Shown: one piece after another, positions 24,721-33,055 of the stretch | Layout of the letters: the number at the start of each line of letters is the position of its first letter | How positions within the stretch are numbered: position 1 is the stretch's first letter | NCBI RefSeq assembly: GCF_024169655.1 | Contig: NZ_JALJWV010000001.1 | Location: forward strand, 4,446,001-4,510,000 | Direction of reading: 5' to 3' | Length of the DNA stretch: 64,000 nt | Source of the DNA: Pseudomonas marginalis | GTDB lineage: Bacteria; Pseudomonadota; Gammaproteobacteria; Pseudomonadales; Pseudomonadaceae | Notes under the pieces: model-generated | Database searches by the model: none | Seen by the model: the letters and a program-made list of their open reading frames with translations, nothing else | What the model was told of the DNA's origin: nothing | Translations under genes and position numbers: made by a program

Positions 24721-24743
24721 GATTCAGCAAATGCAAGCAAGTG

Positions 24744-25472
24744 TTACAGCGCCAGACCGACCAGAACCGCCACTTCCAGCAGCTCCAGCAGCGCGCCGGC
24801 GGTGTCGCCCGTGGTGCCGCCGAGGCGCTTGACCATCAGGTGGCGCAGGCCGATAAAGCACAGCGCCGCGAGCAGGACCGCGATCCCGCCGCTGAAACCA
24901 CCGATCAGCAGGCAGGCCAGACCGCTGAGGATCAGCACCTGCTGGCCGACAATCCTCGGTAAGTGATCCGACAATGCCTGGCCCAATCCTCCGGCACGCA
25001 CATAGCGTGTAGTGAGAAACAGCGCGAGCATCGACGCACGCCCGATCAGCGGCGCGAGGATCAGCGCTGCGCCATTGTGCTGCTCGATCAGCGCCACCAG
25101 CGCGGTGAACTTGAGCAGCAATACCAGGCCGAGGGTGACCACGGCGATCGGCCCGCTACGTGGGTCTTTCATGATGGTCAGGGTGCGTTCGCGATCGCCG
25201 AACCCACCGAGCCAGGCGTCCGCGCTGTCCGCCAGCCCGTCCAGGTGCAAGCCGCCGCTGAGCAACACCCAGGCCGTCAGTAACAACGCGGCGTGCAGCA
25301 ACAACGGCGCGCCCGCCAACGCGAGGTTCAGGCCCCACAACAGCAGGCCGAACAACAGGCCCACCAGCGGATAAAACAGCAGTGAGCGCCCCAGTTCCTG
25401 CGGTTGCGGCATGCCCGACAGACGAATCGGCAGGCTGCTCAGGAACTGCAGGGCGATCCAGAACGGCAGCAT
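24744..25472 (-). CDS. cobS: Adenosylcobinamide-GDP ribazoletransferase CobS
   Basis: A 242-residue integral membrane protein that joins adenosylcobinamide-GDP and alpha-ribazole (5'-phosphate) to complete cobalamin. Family motifs are visible: ALQFLSSLPI at the N-terminus, GGLHLDGLADSADAW near residues 73-87 with the metal-binding aspartates, and RERTLTIMKDPRSGPIA. Six to seven membrane segments are predicted. It is the last gene of the cobalamin operon, beginning two bases after the cobC stop. Confidence 0.96.
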   Translation of the reverse strand: MLPFWIALQFLSSLPIRLSGMPQPQELGRSLLFYPLVGLLFGLLLWGLNLALAGAPLLLHAALLLTAWVLLSGGLHLDGLADSADAWLGGFGDRERTLTIMKDPRSGPIAVVTLGLVLLLKFTALVALIEQHNGAALILAPLIGRASMLALFLTTRYVRAGGLGQALSDHLPRIVGQQVLILSGLACLLIGGFSGGIAVLLAALCFIGLRHLMVKRLGGTTGDTAGALLELLEVAVLVGLAL

Positions 25473-25474
25473 GT

Positions 25475-26050
25475 TCAGCGCCCTTCCTTCAACACGCCGT
25501 CGGCCGCGACCTGCAGGCTGAACAGCGCGCCATGGCCGACTTCGACATTCAGCAACTGCGCTCGGGGCAAACCGCGCGCCCGGGCCAGCAGCAGACGCAT
25601 CACGCCACCGTGGCTGATCAACAACACACGCTGGCCGGCATAAGCCTGATGCAAGCGTGAGACCGCGCCGAGGACCCGATCGGAAAAGTCGCTGACACGT
25701 TCACCGTCAGGTGGCGTGAAGCTATAGGGGTCGGCCCAGAACGCGCCCAGCCCTTCGGCGTCGGTCTCCATCAACGCCGCCGCGCTCTGCCCTTCCCAGG
25801 CACCGAAGTGCAATTCCTGCAGAGCCTTTTCCAGGCTCACTGGCACGTTGAGTGTTGCGCCGAGCTCTTGCGCAAACCGCGCGCACCGTTGCAGCGGCGA
25901 ACTGATCAGGCGATCCCACGGGCCCTGCTCGGCCACGGCAGCGCGCATTTGCGCCCAGCCGTTTGCGGTGAGCGCATCGTCGAGGCTGCCGCGCAGGCCA
26001 CCGCCCAATTCGGTTTCGCCGTGGCGCAACAGGTCCAGGTGCAAGGTCAT
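25475..26050 (-). CDS. cobC: Alpha-ribazole phosphatase / histidine phosphatase CobC
   Basis: A 191-residue histidine-phosphatase-superfamily protein with the phosphohistidine motif LLRHGETELGG (R9, H10) and the second catalytic His in LISHGGVMRLL (near 150). In B12 synthesis it removes the 5'-phosphate from alpha-ribazole phosphate or cobalamin phosphate. The ATG at 26050 overlaps the cobT stop as ATGA. Longer frames upstream are antisense or out-of-frame overlaps with cobT. The name follows Salmonella usage. Confidence 0.94.
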   Translation of the reverse strand: MTLHLDLLRHGETELGGGLRGSLDDALTANGWAQMRAAVAEQGPWDRLISSPLQRCARFAQELGATLNVPVSLEKALQELHFGAWEGQSAAALMETDAEGLGAFWADPYSFTPPDGERVSDFSDRVLGAVSRLHQAYAGQRVLLISHGGVMRLLLARARGLPRAQLLNVEVGHGALFSLQVAADGVLKEGR

Positions 26051-27102
26051 GCCGGGCGGTCCGCCACGGCGGCTTCGGCGAATGTGGCCATCTGCCCGTG
26101 CAGCGCACAGGCCAGGCGCAGCAGCGGCACCGCCAGGGCCGCGCCGCTGCCTTCGCCGAGTCGCAGACCGAGTTCGAGCAACGGTTGTGCGTCGAGGCTG
26201 TGCAGTACGTGGCGATGGCCCGGCTCGGCGCCGCGATGGCCGAACACCAGCCACTCACGGCATGCCGGGTTCAGCCGCGTGGCGACCAACGCCGCGACGC
26301 TGCAGATAAAGCCGTCCACCAGCACCACAATGCCATCCTGGGCGCAGGCCAGATAGGCACCGACCAACGCTGCAATCTCCAACCCGCCGAGGTTGAACAG
26401 GGTTTGCAACGCGTCACCGCGTTGCGCGGCGTGCACGGCCAGCGCACGTTCGATGACCGCGACTTTGTGGCTGACGCCCTGGGCATCCAAGCCGGTGCCC
26501 GGCCCGGTCAAATCACTGACCGGGCAATCGAGCAAGGCACACGCCAACGCGCTGGCGGCGGTGGTGTTGCCGATCCCCATCTCGCCGCCGATAAACAACT
26601 GCGCGCCGCTCGCCAACGCACGGCGCGCGCTGTCGCGACCGGCCTGCAGCGCCAGCCGCCCTTGTGCTTCGGTCATCGCCGGGGCGTTGACGAAGTTGGC
26701 GGTGCCCGCTGCGATATTCAGGTGACGCACACCGGGCAGGTTCAGCGACGGCGTCACCGTGCCGAGGTCGATCACTTCCAACTGCGCCGTCAGTTGCTGC
26801 GCCAATACGCTGATGGCCGCACCGCCGGAGACAAAGTTATGCAGCATCTGCGCGGTGACTGCCTGGGGATACGCCGACACGCCTTCGGCCACCACGCCGT
26901 GGTCGCCGGCAAAGATGGCGATCCACACCTGCTCCAGCGTAGGTTTGACCCGACCTTGCAAGCCGGCCAACTGCACCGCCAACGCTTCCAACTGGCCGAG
27001 GGAGCCGGCCGGCTTGGTCAATTGCTGTTGGCGCGCCAAGGCCTGTTGATACGCCAAAGCGTCGCTGGCCTTGCACGGGTTGAGCCACCAGGTTTCCGTC
27101 AT
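26047..27102 (-). CDS. cobT: Nicotinate-nucleotide-dimethylbenzimidazole phosphoribosyltransferase CobT
   Basis: A 351-residue enzyme that makes alpha-ribazole phosphate from dimethylbenzimidazole and nicotinate mononucleotide. Recognisable blocks: LTKPAGSLGQLEALAVQLAG, FAGDHGVVAEGVSAYPQAVTAQM, GGEMGIGNTTAASAL, and the catalytic region LRLGEGSGAALAVPLL near the C-terminus. It starts at 27102, overlapping the cobU stop by four bases, and its own stop overlaps cobC. Together with bluB in the same operon it provides the DMB lower ligand. Confidence 0.97.
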   Translation of the reverse strand: MTETWWLNPCKASDALAYQQALARQQQLTKPAGSLGQLEALAVQLAGLQGRVKPTLEQVWIAIFAGDHGVVAEGVSAYPQAVTAQMLHNFVSGGAAISVLAQQLTAQLEVIDLGTVTPSLNLPGVRHLNIAAGTANFVNAPAMTEAQGRLALQAGRDSARRALASGAQLFIGGEMGIGNTTAASALACALLDCPVSDLTGPGTGLDAQGVSHKVAVIERALAVHAAQRGDALQTLFNLGGLEIAALVGAYLACAQDGIVVLVDGFICSVAALVATRLNPACREWLVFGHRGAEPGHRHVLHSLDAQPLLELGLRLGEGSGAALAVPLLRLACALHGQMATFAEAAVADRPA

Positions 27103-27620
27103 AACGCAGTACCTTTCAAAGTCAGGGGCAGGCCGGCAACGGTCAGGACAACACGCTGACACCGTTCGGCCAAGGCTTGATGCAGCCAACCGGCTTCATC
27201 CACATAGCGGCGAGTCAATTCGCCCAGCGGCACGACACCCAAACCGGTCTCGTTGCTGACAAACAGGATTTCACCGGGCAATGAGGCCAGGCTTTCCAGT
27301 AATTGGTCACGCTCAAAAGCCAGGCGCTCGGGGTTATCGAGCAGCAACAGATTGGTCAGCCAGAGCGTGAGGCAATCCACCAGCAGGCAGCGCTCGGGCG
27401 CGGCGTTTTCACGCAGCACCCGTGCCAGTTCGATCGGTTCTTCGATCAGGCCCCAGGCATCTGGGCGACGCTGGCGATGCAGGGCGACGCGCTGGTTCAT
27501 CTCGCCGTCCAGCGGTTGGCTGGTGGCGATATAAATGACGGGCAACGCGCTGTCGCCGGCAAGTTTTTCGGCGAGGCGGCTTTTGCCGGAACGGGCGCCG
27601 CCGAGGATCAGTTGGAGCAT
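27099..27620 (-). CDS. cobU: Bifunctional adenosylcobinamide kinase/guanylyltransferase
   Basis: A 173-residue enzyme (CobU, or CobP in the Pseudomonas denitrificans naming) that phosphorylates adenosylcobinamide and then transfers GMP. The P-loop GGARSGKSR (7-15) is at the N-terminus. The guanylylation histidine region is VALHRQRRP (near 47-53), and LLVDCLTLWLTNLL carries the Walker B-like aspartate. The ATG at 27620 stands 85 bp after cobQ, the only real gap inside the operon, and that gap contains a repeat element. Confidence 0.96.
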   Translation of the reverse strand: MLQLILGGARSGKSRLAEKLAGDSALPVIYIATSQPLDGEMNQRVALHRQRRPDAWGLIEEPIELARVLRENAAPERCLLVDCLTLWLTNLLLLDNPERLAFERDQLLESLASLPGEILFVSNETGLGVVPLGELTRRYVDEAGWLHQALAERCQRVVLTVAGLPLTLKGTAL

Positions 27621-27653
27621 GGGAGGGCACCTCGCTGCCTCAGGGAAATCCGA

Positions 27654-27686
27654 TTGATGCCATCGCAGGCAAGCCAGCTCCCACCG
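27654..27686 (-). repeat. REP-type repeat between cobQ and cobU
   Basis: On the minus strand this reads GTGGGAGCTGGCTTGCCTGC followed by GATGGCATCA, a repeat very common in P. fluorescens-group genomes. It fills most of the cobQ-cobU gap and could attenuate transcription or protect mRNA inside the operon. Confidence 0.7.
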
Positions 27687-27705
27687 TTTGAGCGCATGTA
27701 CACCG

Positions 27706-29157
27706 TCAAACCCCACACAATGTGCGCAACAGCGCGGTATCCAGATGGTTGTCCACCAGGTCGGCCAAGCGCTCGATATCGCGCTCACGCAGGGCGTGGT
27801 AATCCACCTCCTGTACCGCCTGCAAACCGGCCCAGCGCAACAAGGCGCTGCACGCGGCAGGGGTTTCGAACAAGCCGTGCAGGTAGGTGCCGAAGATCTG
27901 CCCGTCGGGGCTCTGCGCGCCATCGCTGCGGCCGTCGTCCAGCAACACGGCCGCGTTCGACAAGGCCGCGCCGGACGTCACCCCTGCGTGGATCTCATAA
28001 CCACTGACCTCGGCGTCCTCCAGCAGCAGGCGCCCACGCACATTGCGCAGTTGCTTGTGCTCCTCCAGCGTCGTACTGAACGCCAGCCAGCCCAGGCCTG
28101 CACTCGACCCGGCCGGCCCCTCGAGCCCGAGCGGGTCATGCACCTGCTCGCCGAGCATCTGCAACCCGCCGCAAATCCCCAGCACCTTGCCGCCGTAGCG
28201 CAAGTGCCGCGCCACCGCCGTGTCCCAGCCATTGGCACGCAGGTACGCGAGGTCACTGCGCACGCTTTTCGAGCCCGGCAAGATAATCAGGTCGGCGCCA
28301 GGAATCGGCTGGCCCGGGCCGATGAACTGCAAGTCCACCTGGGGATGCAGGCGCAGCGGGTCGAAGTCGGTGTGATTGCTGATGCGCGGCAATACCGGGA
28401 CGACCACCTTGAGCACCTGGGCAGCCTTGTCGATCTGGCGCTGGTCGATGCCGTCTTCGGCTTCCAGATGCAGGTCCATCACGTAGGGCAATACGCCGAC
28501 CACCGGCTTGCCGGTGCGTGCTTCCAGCCAATCCAGCCCCGGCTGCAACAAGGCGATATCGCCGCGAAAGCGGTTGATGATGAAGCCCTTGACCCGCGCC
28601 TGCTCGCTGGCCGAAAGCAATTCGAGGGTGCCGACCAGATGCGCGAACACGCCGCCGCGATTGATGTCGGCGATCAGCAGCACCGGGCAGTCCACGGCTT
28701 CGGCGAAGCCCATGTTGGCAATGTCATTGGCGCGCAGGTTGATCTCCGCCGGGGAGCCTGCGCCTTCCACCATCACCACCGGGTAGGCTTCGCTCAAACG
28801 CGCGTGGGACGCCAGCACCGCGTGCATCGCGATGGCTTTGTAGTCGTGATAGGCCACCGCGTTCATGCTGGTCACGGCACGGCCATGGATGATCACTTGG
28901 GAGCCGGTATCGCTGTTGGGTTTGAGCAGCACCGGGTTCATGTCGGTGTGCGGCGCCAGGTTGGCGGCCTGGGCCTGCACCGCCTGGGCGCGGCCAATTT
29001 CGCCGCCTTCGGCCGTTACCGCGCTGTTGAGCGCCATGTTCTGCGGTTTGAACGGCACCACCGCCACGCCCTGGCGCACCAGCCAGCGACACAGGGCGGT
29101 GACCAGGGTGCTTTTACCGGCATCGGACGTCGTGCCTTGCACCATCAGCGTACTCAT
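27706..29157 (-). CDS. cobQ: Cobyric acid synthase CobQ
   Basis: A 483-residue glutamine-dependent amidotransferase that amidates carboxyls b, d, e and g of adenosylcobyrinic acid a,c-diamide. The N-terminal ATP-binding domain starts with the P-loop GTTSDAGKST (8-17), followed by FKPQNMALNS. The C-terminal class I glutaminase domain has the nucleophile in LGICGGLQMLG and the histidine in FGTYLHGLFE. It overlaps the preceding cobD by four bases. Confidence 0.97.
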   Translation of the reverse strand: MSTLMVQGTTSDAGKSTLVTALCRWLVRQGVAVVPFKPQNMALNSAVTAEGGEIGRAQAVQAQAANLAPHTDMNPVLLKPNSDTGSQVIIHGRAVTSMNAVAYHDYKAIAMHAVLASHARLSEAYPVVMVEGAGSPAEINLRANDIANMGFAEAVDCPVLLIADINRGGVFAHLVGTLELLSASEQARVKGFIINRFRGDIALLQPGLDWLEARTGKPVVGVLPYVMDLHLEAEDGIDQRQIDKAAQVLKVVVPVLPRISNHTDFDPLRLHPQVDLQFIGPGQPIPGADLIILPGSKSVRSDLAYLRANGWDTAVARHLRYGGKVLGICGGLQMLGEQVHDPLGLEGPAGSSAGLGWLAFSTTLEEHKQLRNVRGRLLLEDAEVSGYEIHAGVTSGAALSNAAVLLDDGRSDGAQSPDGQIFGTYLHGLFETPAACSALLRWAGLQAVQEVDYHALRERDIERLADLVDNHLDTALLRTLCGV

Positions 29158-30143
29158 GGCGCTTCCTTGTAGGCGATCAGCGCCTGTTCAAGGCGCAGCC
29201 AGTCGGCATCGGTGTCGGGCAGGCCAAAACGCAGGCTGCTGTCGTGGACAAACAGGCGCAGCAGAATGCCGCGCTGGGCCATGAAGTTGTGCATGCGTTC
29301 GGCGTGAGGGGTGATCAGCCATTGGAACAGGGCGCAGCCGCCCTGGGGTTGAAAGCCTTGGCGTTCCAGCAATTCGAACAAGCGCTGGCCGGCTTCCAGG
29401 CAACGATTACGTTGCCGGGTGTGCCCGGCGGTATCGCGCAGACACACTTGGCCGATCACCCGCGTCGGCCCGCTGACCGCCCATGGCCCAACCTGTTCGG
29501 CCAACAGCTTGAGCAACCGGCGCTCCGCCAACACAAATCCCAGGCGCACACCGGCCAGGCCGAAGAACTTGCCGAACGAACGCAGCACGATCAGGCCGAC
29601 CTGATGGGCCTGGCCGGCCAGGCTCAGGTGCGGCGTGACGTCCATGAACGCTTCGTCCACCACCAACCAGCCACCGCGCTGGGCCAGCCGCGCGTGCCAA
29701 TCCAGCAGGCGTTGCGGGGTCAGGCTCAGGCCGGTCGGGTTATTCGGGTTGACCACCACCAGCACGTCCAGGCTGTCGAGAAAGAAGTCGACTTCCTGCT
29801 CCTGCACTTCGCGCACCACGTAGCCGGCGCGGCGCCAAGCCTCAGCGTGCTCGGCGTAACAAGGTGACAGCACACCGACCTTGCCACCCCGACGCAGACG
29901 CGGCAGCAGTTGGATCGCCGCCTGGGAACCGGGCACCGGCAATAAATGCGCGGTGCCGTAATACTCGCTGGCGGCTTGTTCGAGGCCATCGTCGGTTTCC
30001 GGCAGGCGCGCCCAGGCGCGCAACGGAATCTCGGGGACCGGCCACGGCCAGGGCGCCAGGCCGCTGGACAGGTCGAGCCATTCGGCTTCGGCAATCCCGT
30101 ATTCAATCGCCGCCTTGCGCAGGCGGCCACCGTGCTCAAGCAT
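29154..30143 (-). CDS. cobD: Threonine-phosphate decarboxylase (CobD/CobC type)
   Basis: A 329-residue PLP-dependent aminotransferase-fold enzyme that makes aminopropanol phosphate for the nucleotide-loop linker. Motifs: LDLSSGLAPWPWP near the N-terminus, VVNPNNPTGLSL, DEAFMDVTP, and the PLP lysine in VLRSFGKFFGLAGVRLGF. The gene is called cobD in Salmonella naming and cobC in P. denitrificans naming. It overlaps cbiB by eight bases and cobQ by four. Confidence 0.94.
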   Translation of the reverse strand: MLEHGGRLRKAAIEYGIAEAEWLDLSSGLAPWPWPVPEIPLRAWARLPETDDGLEQAASEYYGTAHLLPVPGSQAAIQLLPRLRRGGKVGVLSPCYAEHAEAWRRAGYVVREVQEQEVDFFLDSLDVLVVVNPNNPTGLSLTPQRLLDWHARLAQRGGWLVVDEAFMDVTPHLSLAGQAHQVGLIVLRSFGKFFGLAGVRLGFVLAERRLLKLLAEQVGPWAVSGPTRVIGQVCLRDTAGHTRQRNRCLEAGQRLFELLERQGFQPQGGCALFQWLITPHAERMHNFMAQRGILLRLFVHDSSLRFGLPDTDADWLRLEQALIAYKEAP

Positions 30144-31044
30144 ACAATTGCCCCCCGATGCATAGAATCAGCAGCCACAACCATACGCCGCGCTGCACCA
30201 GTTGCCAGCCGCGGTCGATGGCGTCTGCATCCGCCGCCGGGCCTTCGCCCAGTGGCGGGCGCTGGTGCAGCTCACCGTGGTAGATCGCGGCACCGCCCAA
30301 CTCGACGCCCAAGGCACCTGCCCCCGCCGCCATCACCGGACCGGCGTTGGGGCTATCCCAGGTCGGACCCTGGCGGCGCCAGCATTTGATCGCCAGCCGG
30401 GTTTTACCGAGTACGGCGTAGGTCAACGCCACCAGGCGTGCCGGAATATAGTTCAGTACGTCGTCGATCTTGGCCGCCGCCCAACCGAAGCGCTCAAAGC
30501 GTGCGTTGCGATAGCCCCACATCGCGTCGAGGGTGTTGCTCAAGCGGTAAAGCACCACGCCCGGCACACCCGCGACGACAAACCAGAACAGCGCGGCAAA
30601 GACCGCGTCACTGCCGTTCTCCAGCACCGATTCAGTGGCGGCGCGGGCCACTTCAGTGCGATCCAGCTCACTGGTCTGGCGACTCACCAGGTAACTCACG
30701 CGTCGACGGGCTTCGTCCAGGTCATCGCTGCGCAAGGCCTGGGCCACCGGGATCACATGTTCGCCGAGGCTGCGCATGCCGAGGGCACAGTACAACGCGA
30801 GGATCTCCAGCACCCAACCGATATAAGGCGCCCACGACAACGCAGTGGCCAGCAGCGTCAGCGGCACCACCGCAATAAACCACGCGGTCACACCATGGCT
30901 GCGCCAGCCACGGCCACCGCTGTTGAAACGCTGCTCGATACGCGCGGCAAAATTGCCGAACGCCACCAGCGGATGCCCGCGCCTGGGCTCGCCCAGCAGC
31001 GCATCCAGCGCCACCGCAGCGACACACAGCAAGGCCACACTCAT
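30136..31044 (-). CDS. cbiB: Adenosylcobinamide-phosphate synthase CbiB
   Basis: A 302-residue inner-membrane protein that attaches aminopropanol (phosphate) to adenosylcobyric acid. Family blocks are visible: LDALLGEPRRGHPLVAFGNFAARIE, then SDDLDEARRRVSYLVSRQTSELDRTEVARAATESVLENGSDAVFAALFW in segments, and a hydrophobic C-terminus. Its start overlaps the bluB stop by four bases. It is named CobD in P. denitrificans nomenclature. Confidence 0.95.
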   Translation of the reverse strand: MSVALLCVAAVALDALLGEPRRGHPLVAFGNFAARIEQRFNSGGRGWRSHGVTAWFIAVVPLTLLATALSWAPYIGWVLEILALYCALGMRSLGEHVIPVAQALRSDDLDEARRRVSYLVSRQTSELDRTEVARAATESVLENGSDAVFAALFWFVVAGVPGVVLYRLSNTLDAMWGYRNARFERFGWAAAKIDDVLNYIPARLVALTYAVLGKTRLAIKCWRRQGPTWDSPNAGPVMAAGAGALGVELGGAAIYHGELHQRPPLGEGPAADADAIDRGWQLVQRGVWLWLLILCIGGQLYA

Positions 31045-31691
31045 TGACGCACTCCCCAGGTATTCTCATACAACATGTCACTCAGCGGCCGCGGTTCGGC
31101 CCAGCCTTCGAGCTGCAACATCGGTGCCGGGTAGAACGCCTCGACCGGCCCCAGGCACAACACCGCCAGGGGTTTCGCGCCGGGCGGCAAGCCCAGCAGG
31201 TCGGCCAGGGCCTGCGGCTCGAACAGCGAGACCCAGCCCATGCCCAAGCCTTCGACACGCGCCGCCAGCCACAGATTCTGGATCGCGCAGGACAACGAGG
31301 CCATGTCCATTTCCGGCAAAGTGCGTCGGCCGAAGATATGCCGCTCGCGGTCATCCATCAGCGCCGCCACCAGCACTTCGGCGCAGTCGTGGATGCCTTC
31401 GACCTTGAGCTTCATAAATGTATCGGAACGCTCGCCCAACGCTTCGGCGGTGCGTATGCGTTCTTCCTCCACCAACTGTTGAATCCGGCTACGCAGTTGG
31501 CGGTCACTGATGCGGATAAACCGCCACGGCTGCATCAAGCCAACGCTCGGCGCCTGGTGTGCGGCCTGGAGCAAACGGTGCAGCAGTTCGGGAGCCACAT
31601 CGCCGCCGCTGAAGTGACGCATGTCACGGCGCTCGGCTATGGCGCGGTAGACGGCCTGGCGCTCGGCTTCGGGGAAGGCGTTGTCGGTCAT
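31041..31691 (-). CDS. bluB: 5,6-dimethylbenzimidazole synthase BluB
   Basis: A 216-residue nitroreductase-fold enzyme that breaks down reduced FMN with O2 to give dimethylbenzimidazole, the lower ligand of B12. It has ERRDMRHFSGGDVAPELLHRLL at the N-terminus, QPWRFIRI in the flavin region, and GMGWVSLFEP characteristic of BluB near residues 155-165. Its presence means the operon can make its own lower ligand under aerobic conditions. It overlaps cobB and cbiB by four bases each. Confidence 0.95.
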   Translation of the reverse strand: MTDNAFPEAERQAVYRAIAERRDMRHFSGGDVAPELLHRLLQAAHQAPSVGLMQPWRFIRISDRQLRSRIQQLVEEERIRTAEALGERSDTFMKLKVEGIHDCAEVLVAALMDDRERHIFGRRTLPEMDMASLSCAIQNLWLAARVEGLGMGWVSLFEPQALADLLGLPPGAKPLAVLCLGPVEAFYPAPMLQLEGWAEPRPLSDMLYENTWGVRQ

Positions 31692-33055
31692 GAGCCTATC
31701 GCGGGCAAGCCCGCTCCCGCAGTGGATTCGTGGTGTTTAGCCGAGTGCGATTTGCCTTCGCCGGGCGCAAACAGCGCAGCAACGGCGCGGGGGTTGGAAG
31801 GGAAATAGAAGTGGACGTAGGACGCGGTCAGCCGCCCCTGCCGATACACCGCCTCGGCCCCGCGCCCACCATTGGGGCTCACGCCACGGGCAACGGGCTG
31901 CCATTCGGTGCTGGTCAGCGAGTGGTGATAGGTATGACCGCGCAACACACCCTCGGGCAATTCGACGCTTTGCAGGGCCAGGGCCGCGAGCTTTTTTTGC
32001 ATCACCGCATCGCCCTGCAGCAGGCCGACCAGCTCGGCGCGGATGCCGTCGACATCAGTGAGCGAGTCCAACAGATAAAGCATCCCGCCACACTCGGCGA
32101 GCAGCGGTTTGCCGGCAGCGTGATGGGCACGGATCGCATCCAGCATCGCGGTGTTTTCCGACAGCGCCTGGTGATGCAATTCGGGGTAACCGCCCGGCAG
32201 ATAGAGGCTGTCGGCATCGGGCAATTGGCGATCGTGGATCGGCGAGAAGAAGCTCAACTCAGCGCCCATCGCCCGCAGCAGATCGAGGCTCGCACCGTAG
32301 GTGAAGGCGAAGGCTTCGTCACGGGCGATGGCAATACGCACGCCGGCCAGCAACGGTTCGGCGCGGGTCACGGGCGGTGCGGCAAAGGTCACCGGCGGCG
32401 GTAACGCGACCTCGCAACTGCTGCCCAACGCCTGGGCGGCAGCGTCCAGGCGCAGGTCGAGGTCATTCAGTTCGCTGGCTTGCACCAGGCCCAGGTGGCG
32501 ACTGGGCAATTCGATAGCGGTCTCGCGGGACAGCGCGCCATACCAGCGCAGGCCTTCGGTGAGGCTGCCTTCAAGCAGTTGTGCATGGCGCAGGGTGCCG
32601 ACGCGGTTGGCCAGCACCCCGGCGAACGGCAAGTCCGGCTGGTAGCGTGCCAGGCCGAGGGCCAGGGCGCCGAAGGTCTGCGCCATGGCCGTGCCATCGA
32701 TCACGCCGAGCACCGGGACACCGAAGTGTCGCGCCAGGTCAGCGCTGGAAGGCGTGCCGTCGAACAGGCCCATCACGCCTTCGATCAGGATCAGGTCCGC
32801 CTCCCCCGCTGCTTCCCACAGCAAGCGACGACTTTCCTGCTCGCCCACCATCCACATATCCAATTGATACACCGGCGCACCGCTGGCGCGCTCGTGAATC
32901 ATCGGGTCGAGGAAGTCCGGGCCGCATTTGAACACGCGCACCTTACGCCCCAGGTTGCGGTGCAAACGGGCCAGCGCGGCGGTGACCGTGGTTTTGCCCT
33001 GGCCGGACGCCGGTGCGGCGATCAAGACGGCCGGGCAATGACGGGGCTGATTCAA
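31688..33055 (-). CDS. cobB: Cobyrinate a,c-diamide synthase CobB
   Basis: A 455-residue amidotransferase for the a and c carboxyls of (hydrogeno)cobyrinic acid. The P-loop ASGQGKTT lies at 16-23, then KCGPDFLDPMIH. The glutaminase domain has the nucleophile in LAECGGMLYLLDSL and the late block GHTYHHS with VHFYFPSNP. The natural family end would be near this point; the last ~12 residues (STAGAGLPAIGS) are encoded by an intergenic-type repeat (31695-31728) that has become part of the reading frame. It overlaps cobO and bluB by four bases. Confidence 0.96.
   Translation of the reverse strand: MNQPRHCPAVLIAAPASGQGKTTVTAALARLHRNLGRKVRVFKCGPDFLDPMIHERASGAPVYQLDMWMVGEQESRRLLWEAAGEADLILIEGVMGLFDGTPSSADLARHFGVPVLGVIDGTAMAQTFGALALGLARYQPDLPFAGVLANRVGTLRHAQLLEGSLTEGLRWYGALSRETAIELPSRHLGLVQASELNDLDLRLDAAAQALGSSCEVALPPPVTFAAPPVTRAEPLLAGVRIAIARDEAFAFTYGASLDLLRAMGAELSFFSPIHDRQLPDADSLYLPGGYPELHHQALSENTAMLDAIRAHHAAGKPLLAECGGMLYLLDSLTDVDGIRAELVGLLQGDAVMQKKLAALALQSVELPEGVLRGHTYHHSLTSTEWQPVARGVSPNGGRGAEAVYRQGRLTASYVHFYFPSNPRAVAALFAPGEGKSHSAKHHESTAGAGLPAIGS
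31695..31728 (-). repeat. REP-type repeat inside the cobB 3' end
   Basis: On the minus strand the core GCGGGAGCGGGCTTGCCCGC followed by GATAGG matches the intergenic repeat type seen elsewhere here, yet it is translated as the C-terminus of CobB and ends at the coupled bluB start. Confidence 0.75.

Noticed and set aside
24702..24740. TTG start for the marR gene at 24740
   Set aside because: It would translate through the operator and add residues without similarity to MarR proteins.
25475..26254. Longer version of the cobC phosphatase frame
   Set aside because: The extra N-terminal residues overlap cobT out of frame and are Arg/Pro-rich; the ATGA overlap at 26047-26050 gives the correct start.
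27688..29172. 494-codon plus-strand open frame across cobQ
   Set aside because: It is antisense to cobQ, has no recognisable motif and is rich in Arg, Gln and His, as expected from a GC-rich shadow frame.
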